Below, piece after piece: positions 24,354 to 32,884 of a DNA stretch of 60,107 bases; positions within the stretch are counted from its first letter, which is position 1; every line of letters begins with the position of its first letter. Both the position numbers and the translations under genes were made by a program. A model generated the notes under the pieces. That model saw nothing but the letters and a program-made list of their open reading frames with translations. It was not told where the DNA came from and did no database searches. The DNA is from Candidatus Zixiibacteriota bacterium (lineage in GTDB: Bacteria > Zixibacteria > MSB-5A5 > GN15 > FEB-12). The stretch lies in assembly GCA_040752815.1 (NCBI GenBank), contig JBFMGC010000015.1:1-60107 (forward strand). The letters are read 5' to 3'.

Positions 24354-27179
24354 TTATTTCACAAGCATCATCTTCTTTGTCTGCGAATCCGCGCCGTAGG
24401 TAAGCCGGTAAAAGTAGACCCCCGACGCCACTTGCGAGCCACGGTCGTCTCTCCCCCGCCACTCGACTCGATACTGGCCCGGCCCCTGAACCTGATCCAG
24501 CAGCGTGGCAACACGCTGTCCGAGCACGTTGTAAACAGTAAGCGTCGTACTCCCCACTTCACTCAGTTGGTAACTGATAGTTGTGCTCGGGTTGAACGGA
24601 TTCGGATAATTCTGATCAAGGGTGAACCCGGACGGCAGGAGGTTGTCGGTGGGCTGGTCGTCGACCGCGGTCGCCGCACCGCGCACGAAAAAGCGCACAA
24701 CCCGGTTGATCAGCGAATCCGGCGGGGCCCATCCAGAGGCCATCAGGGCGCTGTCGAGATACTCGACCGCGAACGACAGAAACACGCTGCGATAACTGCC
24801 GTCGTAGATGATGCCGCAGTTGCCGAAGTTACCCGTACCGGTCTGCCCGATAAGCGTGAACACGGCCTGGCCGCCGTTCATCGGCTGCATTATCGGCGTG
24901 GTTTCATCCCATATGATTCCGTTGCGCGTGGTATATTTCAGGCCCCCGCCAACGATATTATTCACCGCACCGAGGAAAGTACGGGTGGTCACCGAACCGG
25001 CCGAGCCGGTCACATTTGCATGCAGGTAGTCGGCCATGAACGCCGAATCAAGCGTGCGGAGCTGCACCGGCGCCGCGGGACTGGCCATTAGAAGATTGCC
25101 GCCGTTGTCCAGCAGAGCTTTCAAATAAGTGACATCGGCGCTTGTCAGCGTCCCACCGTAGCTTTGCCCCGGCCAATACGATCCGGTCATCCAAAAGACT
25201 ACCGGATACTGAGTCAGACTCGCATACACCGGTGAGCCCTGTACCTTTTTGTCCCACCGATCATACAACAAACCCATACGATCCAGCGCATCACGATAGG
25301 AACGGTCGATTCCATCACCGTTGTCATCATCCACCAAGAGCACCTGGGCGCCGGCGCCAATCCGGATTTCAAACTCAAATGTATTCCTAAATGTGTTGTC
25401 GTTGGTGCTCAGCGTGCTGTCCGAAATCACCGTTAACGTGAACGTGACCAACGATGAGATAAACTCATCGGGAATGCGCACCCGAATCGGCTCGAAGTTG
25501 CGGTTCGTTACGGTTGCCGGATTCAGTGCGACACCCATGTTCTTGTCGTTCGTCAGAATCTCCAGATCGGGATTGCTCACATCCAGATGAAGTGTTGGCC
25601 AGTAAGTCTCCTTCATGATGTTCCGGACTTCGAGATAGATGTCAAGCGTCTCGCCCTGACCGTAGATCCCGTCGCCGTTGCCGCCGGGGGAGTCGAATAC
25701 GTCGAGCGAGTCACCGTCCAGAAGCAGCCAGGGTATGGCGTGATAAATATTGAGATCGGCGCGCATGTTCGGGCCGGAGTCGGAGATGTTCAGCACGCTG
25801 ACCTGGGTGGCGCCGCTGTCGTTCGTTTTCGAATTCGGGGTTGTGTAATTGTGGAAATTCCGATTGTTGGTCGGAAACCCCGGAAACGGATCGCTTGCCT
25901 GGCCGCCGCTGCCGCCAAACGCCAGATCGCGGCGTCCATCGGCTTCCTCCACCGCCAGACGATACCGGTCCGGTGTCGACTGGCTGCCGTCGACATCGTA
26001 ATGATAAATCAACAGTCCGCCCCCTGGCAGGAACGAGTCAAATCCGACCCGCTGGCGGTTTTCGACAATCCAGAATTGAGGATTTGGCCCGCTCGGGTTC
26101 ATCTTGAGCATGAACACAGTCGGGGAGGTTTCCACCTGCGGGATCTCCGCCTGCCGGATGTTTTGAAGAAGTACCTGCAAGTTGGCAAAGCCGAAATCCT
26201 GAGTTCTCACCCAGCCGTTGGGGTGAGCCGGCCGGCGCCCGCCGTTGTTCCAGCTTCCGCCGGCCATAAGACACCAACTGCCGAGACCTTCGGAGCCGAG
26301 GTTGTAAGCCGGGTCGTAGTAATCCGCCGCCCCCAGCACGTGTCCCCATTCGTGGCAAAACACGCCCACACTGGAGATTTCGTCGCTGCCGACTGTTTCC
26401 TCCGGCTGCATGGCGTAACGGCTCAGACTTACGCCGTCGACTGACACGCCGGGGCTCATGCTCGAACTGTGCGACCAGATACCATAAGCGCGCTGCTCAG
26501 CTCCCGGTCCGGCATGGATGATTATTAGGCCACGAACGCTCGACCCACCGTTGCCGTAGGGCTGAAAGTTGACACCGGCATCGTCGGCTGCGATGACGGC
26601 ATCGTGGGCCAGACGCGCGCCGCCACCACCGAGACCGCTACCGGAGCCGACATATGAGGCATACGTATCCGGCGCTTCTACCCACGGCTGCACGTCGCCC
26701 ACGATGTAGTAGTTGCCGTAGGAGATTTCCAGATAGTATTCGGTCATGGAGCCGGTAGGGTTGAAGACTGAGTCCGTGGCCTGCTCCGAAAACAATAGAG
26801 AGTCAAAACGAAACGGAGTGCCGACGGTGTAGCAGGGTTGCGATCCACCGCCGGGGATGAAGTATTGGGCATCATCGTGTTTGAAATCGGGAAACTCGAC
26901 CAGCAGCACGCAAACGCGAAAAGTTACCGGGTTGTCCGGACTGGCGACCGCGTTGGCGCGGAACATTTCTTTATGCGCGGCTGAACCGGATTCGTACCAA
27001 TCCGGTGGGATTGACGTCTGAAAGGCACGCAGGATGGCCGCTTTCTCCTCCCAAGTACCTTCCGCAATGAACTTAGCTTTGGCCTCGGGTGACGGCGGCA
27101 CGACCCCTTTGGCGGGGGCAGCCAGAATTGCAGCCATAGCTGCTAAACCGACGATGTGAATCCTGGACGACATAGTCAA
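24354..27179 (-). CDS. Secreted M6-family metalloprotease with FlgD-like sorting tail
   Basis: A 941-residue exported protein starting with a signal peptide (SRIHIVGLAAMAAILAAPAKG). The M6/immune-inhibitor-A-like catalytic domain (~60-420) has the zinc motif HEWGH (~residue 276) in VFCHEWGHVLGAADYYDP, and further signatures SLMAGG-like CLMAGGSWNN and FWIVENRQ. A middle region (~500-800) has Ig-like strands and a VLLVDDDNGDG module resembling a gingipain/ThuA-type fold. The last ~85 residues (NYPNPFNPSTTISYQL...YNVLGQRVATL...GVYFYRLT) are the FlgD-like tail used for export and surface retention in FCB bacteria. AAGGA precedes the ATG. It is probably transcribed alone, 96 bp from the subtilisin gene. 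Confidence 0.9.
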   Translation of the reverse strand: MTMSSRIHIVGLAAMAAILAAPAKGVVPPSPEAKAKFIAEGTWEEKAAILRAFQTSIPPDWYESGSAAHKEMFRANAVASPDNPVTFRVCVLLVEFPDFKHDDAQYFIPGGGSQPCYTVGTPFRFDSLLFSEQATDSVFNPTGSMTEYYLEISYGNYYIVGDVQPWVEAPDTYASYVGSGSGLGGGGARLAHDAVIAADDAGVNFQPYGNGGSSVRGLIIIHAGPGAEQRAYGIWSHSSSMSPGVSVDGVSLSRYAMQPEETVGSDEISSVGVFCHEWGHVLGAADYYDPAYNLGSEGLGSWCLMAGGSWNNGGRRPAHPNGWVRTQDFGFANLQVLLQNIRQAEIPQVETSPTVFMLKMNPSGPNPQFWIVENRQRVGFDSFLPGGGLLIYHYDVDGSQSTPDRYRLAVEEADGRRDLAFGGSGGQASDPFPGFPTNNRNFHNYTTPNSKTNDSGATQVSVLNISDSGPNMRADLNIYHAIPWLLLDGDSLDVFDSPGGNGDGIYGQGETLDIYLEVRNIMKETYWPTLHLDVSNPDLEILTNDKNMGVALNPATVTNRNFEPIRVRIPDEFISSLVTFTLTVISDSTLSTNDNTFRNTFEFEIRIGAGAQVLLVDDDNGDGIDRSYRDALDRMGLLYDRWDKKVQGSPVYASLTQYPVVFWMTGSYWPGQSYGGTLTSADVTYLKALLDNGGNLLMASPAAPVQLRTLDSAFMADYLHANVTGSAGSVTTRTFLGAVNNIVGGGLKYTTRNGIIWDETTPIMQPMNGGQAVFTLIGQTGTGNFGNCGIIYDGSYRSVFLSFAVEYLDSALMASGWAPPDSLINRVVRFFVRGAATAVDDQPTDNLLPSGFTLDQNYPNPFNPSTTISYQLSEVGSTTLTVYNVLGQRVATLLDQVQGPGQYRVEWRGRDDRGSQVASGVYFYRLTYGADSQTKKMMLVK

Positions 27180-27275
27180 TTCCTTGGTCCGGCGGTATTT
27201 CTTCTCATCTTATTAACGAGATTAGAACCGCACCGTAGCAAAAATGTTCTGACGGCAAATATACCCGAGGGGCGC

Positions 27276-30182
27276 TTAGCGCAAAAGAACCATTTTGCGG
27301 CTCTGGACGTATTGCTCGGCCACAAGGCGATAGAAATAGACTCCAGACGCCACCTCGCCTCCGTGAGCCGCTCGACCGTCCCACTCAGCGCGATGGGTTC
27401 CCGCAGCCAGCCATCCGGAATGAAGCGTCCTCACCTGCTGTCCGAGGATGTTGAAAATCTCAAGTGAAACCTGGCCGGAGAGAGGAAGATCAAAGGCGAT
27501 TGTCGTGTTCGGATTGAACGGGTTAGGATAGTTCTGGTGGAGCATAAACCCGCCGGGTAAACCATCACCGGGGTAGTCGACAATAGTCGGCGACAGATAT
27601 ATGTCGCGCGCTCGCACCGCCCGTTCGCGCAGCTCTGAGGACGACGCGGCCGCGACCAGCGCCAGCGCCACCTCGACCGAATCGCCCGGCGCCAGTCGGA
27701 ACGGGCCGCTGTTCAGTATTGTCAGCAGGTCCCCTGCCCCTGAATAGTCGGTGTTAACAGGCGCGGAGATCAAACCGTAAAGCTGAGTCCGGGTAAAGCC
27801 CAGTTTGGATTGTCCGTTGGCCATAGTCGTATAGCGAAATGAATCCGAGACACCCACCAGTCCGACAAGCGGTCCCGAACCACCCGACTGAGTCAGCAGC
27901 CTGAGGGAGGCGTCGTATACCACTGTTTCGGAGCCGCCCGCCAGATCAAAATCCGACATGAAGCCGAAATACAGGTCTGTCAGAGTTGTCAGCGATGTGT
28001 TCACGAGCCGGTACCTGATGATGATAATGCCGTCCTCACCGACCGAGGCATAATCGGCCGTGTGCTGGGTGATAGCCACCGGGATCGACACTTCGGCGTA
28101 ATCATCGACATACCGCGCCGAGCGATACAATGCGCCATCGGGGCCGGTCCACTCATCGGTGAGGGGCGTGGTCGGGGCAAAGTCGGACGGTGTGAATTCA
28201 CCGCTTTGGTTGCGGATCGAAGACGACAACTGCAGGGCGTTCCGCCCGATAATGATGCCCGCTTCGTACAGCAGATTCTCGCTGCCGTCATAACGAAAAC
28301 CCGCACGACCCAGGTTGTACACGGAGCCCGGCGCGAATCCGTATTGACCAAAGTCGGAGACCGTGAATCGCAGCGATCCGGCCTCATGAACGGCGGTCGC
28401 GCCGTGCGGAGGATAGCCTATCGGCAGGGCAAACGGCAGGTTGTCATAGATCTCACCGAATACGCCGGTGATTTGCAGCCCGAGGTGGGCGGTATCGCCG
28501 TGTATGAGCGACGGGTCAAACCTCAGCGTGAATGAGCCTGAACCTATCGACGTCGTCCCAGAAACGCCGAAGTAGAAGGTCACCGAATTGCTCAGCATGG
28601 TGACACCCGAACCGCTCGGAGCGATCACCGCTGCGTCCACGCTTTCCACCGAACCGGTCGTTCGGGTGAGGGTGAAACGAAGATCGAAAGTCTCGCCCGG
28701 CAGCCCGACCCCATCGCCGCCAATGGCATACCCGGCGAGACGGAAATGAGGGGCCACCGGATCAGTAAGATAATTGAGTATACGTGACGCGTCCGGCAGG
28801 CCGAAACCGTAGGCGTTGTCTTCACCGGCCGGTCCCAAGTCCTCGGCTGAATTGATGATGGCCCACTTGATCTCTTCCACCGTGGCATCGGGATTATACT
28901 GGCGGCAGAGCGCCACCAGCCCGGCGATAAACGGCGCGGCCATCGAGGTGCCGCTCATCAGCTTGTAACCGCCCGCTTTTGAGGCCGACCGCACGTTGAC
29001 TCCCGGCGCGACAATCTCCGGCTTGACCTCGGTTAACCCGCAGCCGCCGGGACCGCGTGACGAGAAACTGGCGATGACCTTGGAGTTGTCCACCGCACCC
29101 ACGGCGAATGCGTTCAGCGGCGATGAGGCGCGTGATGCCGGGTTACGTAGCGATGAACCCGCCGGGCCTTCGTTACCCGCCGAGAAGACACAGACGATCC
29201 CGGCCGCTTCGACGTTGTCAATCGCCGCAAAGAAAGTCTGATCGCAGGGGCTGAAGAGCGACGCCGGTACGCCCCAACTATTGAGGATGACGTCGGGGAC
29301 ATCGTCGGTAGTCGCCGGGTTGCCATCGGGATCCAGTGCCCACTGATAGGCGCTCAGAATGTCGGCGAAAGTTCCGGAGAGCGATTTCCCCTGATCGATC
29401 ACTCCCGCGGTAATCCACTCGGCGCCCGGCGCGACGCCGATAGTGTCGGTGCCTTCGATACCGACCATCGTGCCCATAGTGTGCGTGCCGTGGTCAGCTT
29501 TGTCATAAGGGGTGTCATCGGGAGATATGGTCGAAAACCAGGCCGAGGAGAGCGGCGCGTGATTGCCACGCCAGTTGCCTGATAAGGCCGGATGGTCTTT
29601 TTCGACACCCGTGTCAAACGAACATACGAGCCGCCCAAGGCCGGTGATACCGCGACCCCAAAGGTACGGAATATTCATCAGGCGAACGTGCACAGAACTG
29701 GTCATTGCGGCCGACTGGGCCGACTTTATCTCGACAGGCTCAATCAAGTCAACAGGTTGATCCGGGACAATGTTCGCCACGTCCGGCATTGCGGCCAGCG
29801 TTTTGATGTCGCCTGGACTTAGAGTGACCTGATAGGCCGGGACGATCCAGAAGCGGCGGCTTTCCCCTTGCGACTTCTGACGGACAAAGTCAACGACAGC
29901 TTGTCCCTCATGTGTAACGAACGACTTGAGCCGTTCGCTGACCGATTTGATCCTCAGATCACGAGTCATCCGGGGCGAAGACAGTTTCTGTACCTGATCC
30001 GTGAGCCCTCGGTCGTCAAGAAAGACGAGAACAGTGATAGACGACGATGATGTATACTCCGGCTCGCCCAGCCAGGCCAGGTCGGGCGCTGCATCGACGC
30101 TTGCCCCTGAGCCAAAACAGAAAACGATCGTGGCGAGAGCCGTTATCCCAAAGCTGTTGATCGGCCGGCTGAAGAGTGTCAT
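27276..30182 (-). CDS. Secreted S8 subtilisin-like serine protease with FlgD-like sorting tail
   Basis: A 968-residue exported protease. The ATG at 30182 is chosen: AAGGAG lies 5 nt upstream and MTLFSRPINSFGITALATI begins a signal peptide ending near GASVDA; the longer ORF to 30335 lacks one. An inhibitor_I9-like propeptide (~50-150) precedes the S8 domain (~170-450) with Asp in CSFDTGVEKDHP (~187), His in DHGTHTMGTMVG (~229) and Ser in SGTSMAAPFIAG (~409), all intact. A beta-rich region follows, and the C-terminal ~85 residues (NYPNPFNPNTTIAFDL...FNILGQQVRTL...GVYFYRLV) are the FlgD-like tail. With the M6 protease gene it forms a pair of secreted proteases on one strand. Confidence 0.92.
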   Translation of the reverse strand: MTLFSRPINSFGITALATIVFCFGSGASVDAAPDLAWLGEPEYTSSSSITVLVFLDDRGLTDQVQKLSSPRMTRDLRIKSVSERLKSFVTHEGQAVVDFVRQKSQGESRRFWIVPAYQVTLSPGDIKTLAAMPDVANIVPDQPVDLIEPVEIKSAQSAAMTSSVHVRLMNIPYLWGRGITGLGRLVCSFDTGVEKDHPALSGNWRGNHAPLSSAWFSTISPDDTPYDKADHGTHTMGTMVGIEGTDTIGVAPGAEWITAGVIDQGKSLSGTFADILSAYQWALDPDGNPATTDDVPDVILNSWGVPASLFSPCDQTFFAAIDNVEAAGIVCVFSAGNEGPAGSSLRNPASRASSPLNAFAVGAVDNSKVIASFSSRGPGGCGLTEVKPEIVAPGVNVRSASKAGGYKLMSGTSMAAPFIAGLVALCRQYNPDATVEEIKWAIINSAEDLGPAGEDNAYGFGLPDASRILNYLTDPVAPHFRLAGYAIGGDGVGLPGETFDLRFTLTRTTGSVESVDAAVIAPSGSGVTMLSNSVTFYFGVSGTTSIGSGSFTLRFDPSLIHGDTAHLGLQITGVFGEIYDNLPFALPIGYPPHGATAVHEAGSLRFTVSDFGQYGFAPGSVYNLGRAGFRYDGSENLLYEAGIIIGRNALQLSSSIRNQSGEFTPSDFAPTTPLTDEWTGPDGALYRSARYVDDYAEVSIPVAITQHTADYASVGEDGIIIIRYRLVNTSLTTLTDLYFGFMSDFDLAGGSETVVYDASLRLLTQSGGSGPLVGLVGVSDSFRYTTMANGQSKLGFTRTQLYGLISAPVNTDYSGAGDLLTILNSGPFRLAPGDSVEVALALVAAASSSELRERAVRARDIYLSPTIVDYPGDGLPGGFMLHQNYPNPFNPNTTIAFDLPLSGQVSLEIFNILGQQVRTLHSGWLAAGTHRAEWDGRAAHGGEVASGVYFYRLVAEQYVQSRKMVLLR

Positions 30183-30462
30183 CGGGGCTCCTTTATCTTT
30201 TCCGGCCCTCCTCAGTGCAAAGGTGGTGCCGCCGGCGGCGGCGAGACAGTGCCCGCAAAGCGCTGCGCATGATGCCCGCGGTCTGCTCATATCTCGCTGT
30301 ATGGCAACGCGATACAGCGCTGCGCGCCTCCCCATGTCTCACTACGTCCCCGTAACCGGATTGCAGCCCTATGCAAACCGCCGACTCTGGCGTCCGGCGC
30401 GCTTCACCCCTATGCTAACTTTTTGCGGATACAGACTCGGTGGAGAATCTATATTTGCAGTG

Positions 30463-32664
30463 ATGGCGAATCTTCCCGGGAAAAGCTCACGAATCGGTTA
30501 TTGGCTGGCCACCGTGCTTATACTAGCGGTGGCGCTTCGGCTCCTCTACCTCTTTCAGTATCACGAATCGCCGTACTGGGATCAGCTAACAGTCGATAAC
30601 TGGTATCATCACCATTGGGCGCAGTCACTGGCCGACCGTAACGTTGTTGGCGACACCACGTATTTTCGCGCGCCGCTCTATGTTTACGGTCTGGGATTGC
30701 TATACGCGCTGTTCGGGACATCGCTCTGGGTGGGGCGTCTCTTCGGACTGGCGATCGGGCTTGCGTCGGTAACGATGACTTACCTACTGGGGCGGCGCCT
30801 GTTCGGCGGGACGGTTGCGCTCATCGGATCTCTACTCCACTCAGTTTTGCCGATAGCCATCTACTTCGAATCGGAGCTGCTACTCGATCCACTGTTCACG
30901 TTGCTGCTGCAAGTCGCCCTGTGGCGGTTTCTTATCTGGCTCGAAACCGAGAGTCCACGAGGCCTGTTCTTCACGGGGCTGGCCTTGGGACTGGCGTCAG
31001 TCTGCCGCCCGACGGCCCTCGCTGTTGCCGCCGCGACGATCGTTTGGGTGGTTCTGAAACAGCCGTATCATCGCCAGAGGCACCGTTCCTGGTGGCGGCT
31101 CAGGCGAACGATCGTGCTTGTGTCAGGTATAGCCGTGTGTATCGCACCGGTGTTCCTGCGAAACATCGCCGTAGCCGGTGATCCGGTGCTGGTCGCGTCG
31201 CAGGGGGGGATCAACTTGTATATCGGCAACAACGAGAGCGCCGATGGCCTTTCCGCGGTGCTGCCTGAACCTCTCGGTCATAACTGGCAAATCCGGCAGA
31301 TCACACATCTGGCTGAGCAGGACCTTGGCCGCAAGTTGAAGCCGGGTGAGGTCTCGGCTTACTGGCGACAAAAAGCGGTCGACTGGATACTCGCCCATCC
31401 GAGTAGCTTCCTCTCGCTTTACGCACGCAAGCTGGTATACCTCATGGCCAATCGTGAGGTACCCAACGAACGCTCGCTTGAGGTCCACTTCGCCGCGTTT
31501 CCGCTGTTGGGCCGAAACCCGCTCGTGTTCGGCGTGATTCTTCCCCTCGCGCTGTGCGGAATCGCGCTTCGCTGGCGGCGGCAGCCCCTCGTGCGATTCG
31601 TGGCGGCGGCGATGCTTGTCTTCATGCTCGCGGTCGCGCTGTTCTTCGTCAACAGCCGCTTCCGGCTCCCATTAATGCCCCTTTACTGCATACTGGCTGC
31701 CGCCGGGCTCGTGCAAATCACAGTCTTAGCGAGAGCACGGCCGCTGGTTGCCTCAGTGCTGACAATGGGTATGGTCGGGGCGGGCTGGTTTACGTTCAAT
31801 CCACCAGTAGATTATCCAGGGCACTGGACCGCACAGAGTCTGACCTCACGCGGACTGTACCTCTATTCGAACAGCGATTACGCCGGGGCGCTTGAACACT
31901 TCCGTAAGTCTGCCGCTATTGAGCCAGAATTCCCCGACGTCAATCTGAACCTTGGCGCAGCGTATTTGCGCCTGGGTATGGCCGATTCTGCCGCCCAGAG
32001 CTTCGAGCGTGAAGCCGATCTTCACCCGACGCGCCACAAGGCGTATCAGAACCTGGCGTCTCTTCGTCTGCTTTCCGGCGATACTCGTCAGGCATTGCTT
32101 ATGGCCGATCGGTCGCTGAGCTTCGCTCCGTATGACCTGCTCTCCAATCTCGTCAAACTGCGGGCGCTTGGTTTCGACCCGCACATCGGTACCGCAACCG
32201 TGGTGAGCGAAGTCGGCCTGGCAGCAGTTCGCACGGACGATAATCTCGAAGTGCTTAACCAGGGCGCGGCGATACTGGTCAATCGCGGCGATATCGCAGG
32301 GGCGCTGGATCTGCTCTATCGCGCGGAAGTTGCGTCCCCGCCGCCGATCGAGACCGATGACGACGCATTCGGCCCGGGATTCAGGCATGGATATAAGGAA
32401 TTCGAGCGCACGCGCGCCCAGACATTCTACCTGATAGGCTTCAGCTACGCGCTCCTGAACCGTCTGAACGACGCGATCGATTATACGATTCGGGCGATAA
32501 TCGCCGACAGCCTGATGGTGGAAGCGTATCTCAATCTGCGCGCCGGTTACCTGGCTCAGGGTCGGCTGATGGAGGCGGACTCAGTGCTGCGCGAAGCCAC
32601 CAAGCGATTTCCGGATCATGAGTTGGTCCGCGCGGCGGTTTCCACCGGTCACGGCACGAAGTAA
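30463..32664 (+). CDS. GT83/PMT-like membrane glycosyltransferase with TPR tail
   Basis: A 733-residue membrane protein. The ATG at 30463 (MANLPGKSSRIGYWLATVL) is taken as start; the 154 upstream residues of the longer ORF are antisense to the protease 5' end. The N-terminal ~430 residues hold about 11 hydrophobic helices; the first loop has DQLTVDNWYHHHWAQSLADR and YFRAPLYVYGLGLLYALFG, typical of ArnT/PMT-family transferases that use polyprenyl-phosphate sugars. After the last helix (~445) are TPR units such as AGALEHFRKSAAIEPEFPDVNLNLGAAYLRLG and DAIDYTIRAII (cited in parts). Its role would be glycosylation of a lipid or secreted protein; the substrate is unknown. It is divergent from the subtilisin gene. 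Confidence 0.85.
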   Translation: MANLPGKSSRIGYWLATVLILAVALRLLYLFQYHESPYWDQLTVDNWYHHHWAQSLADRNVVGDTTYFRAPLYVYGLGLLYALFGTSLWVGRLFGLAIGLASVTMTYLLGRRLFGGTVALIGSLLHSVLPIAIYFESELLLDPLFTLLLQVALWRFLIWLETESPRGLFFTGLALGLASVCRPTALAVAAATIVWVVLKQPYHRQRHRSWWRLRRTIVLVSGIAVCIAPVFLRNIAVAGDPVLVASQGGINLYIGNNESADGLSAVLPEPLGHNWQIRQITHLAEQDLGRKLKPGEVSAYWRQKAVDWILAHPSSFLSLYARKLVYLMANREVPNERSLEVHFAAFPLLGRNPLVFGVILPLALCGIALRWRRQPLVRFVAAAMLVFMLAVALFFVNSRFRLPLMPLYCILAAAGLVQITVLARARPLVASVLTMGMVGAGWFTFNPPVDYPGHWTAQSLTSRGLYLYSNSDYAGALEHFRKSAAIEPEFPDVNLNLGAAYLRLGMADSAAQSFEREADLHPTRHKAYQNLASLRLLSGDTRQALLMADRSLSFAPYDLLSNLVKLRALGFDPHIGTATVVSEVGLAAVRTDDNLEVLNQGAAILVNRGDIAGALDLLYRAEVASPPPIETDDDAFGPGFRHGYKEFERTRAQTFYLIGFSYALLNRLNDAIDYTIRAIIADSLMVEAYLNLRAGYLAQGRLMEADSVLREATKRFPDHELVRAAVSTGHGTK

Positions 32665-32674
32665 TGGACAAAAA

Positions 32675-32700
32675 AAAGAGGCTGGTTACCCGGCCTCTTT
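32675..32700. terminator. Bidirectional terminator hairpin, first of two
   Basis: An 11-bp stem (AAAGAGGCTGG at 32675-32685, CCGGCCTCTTT at 32690-32700, one G-U pair) with a TTAC loop. An A-run before it gives a U-run on the minus strand. It therefore fits the lipoprotein gene best, and may also end the glycosyltransferase transcript. Its twin is at 32836-32861. Confidence 0.85.
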
Positions 32701-32739
32701 CGATTCAGTTCTAGTGCCCCAACAACTAATACCTGCTGA

Positions 32740-32831
32740 TTCCGTGCGCGGCCCGCCGATGGCGGGTCCTCGTCTGCCCGTGCATCGAAGAAGGATGTGG
32801 AAGGGGCAGACCGGGAGGTCTGCCGCCCACG
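32740..32831 (+). repeat. Dispersed 92-bp structured repeat, copy 2
   Basis: The best-formed copy. Complementary pairs seen are: outer termini CGTGCGCGGC with GCCGCCCACG (9 of 10), CCCGCC with GGCGGG, GTCTGCCC with GGGCAGAC, and alternatively GGCAGACC with GGTCTGCC. A folded RNA or DNA could switch between the last two. It differs from copy 1 at about 8 of 92 positions and sits between two near-identical terminator hairpins. Confidence 0.85.
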
Positions 32832-32835
32832 ATTA

Positions 32836-32861
32836 AAAGAGGCCGGTTGCCCGGCCTCTTT
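32836..32861. terminator. Bidirectional terminator hairpin, second of two
   Basis: A perfect 11-bp stem, AAAGAGGCCGG (32836-32846) and CCGGCCTCTTT (32851-32861), with a TTGC loop and the same TTTCGATTC flank as the first hairpin. It lies 24 bp past the end of the minus-strand lipoprotein gene. Confidence 0.85.
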
Positions 32862-32884
32862 CGATTCCAATTCAGAACGAGAAA

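Noticed and set aside
30001-30462. 154-residue upstream extension of the glycosyltransferase frame
   Set aside because: It is antisense to the subtilisin 5' end and lacks membrane or signal character; the internal ATG begins directly before the first helix.
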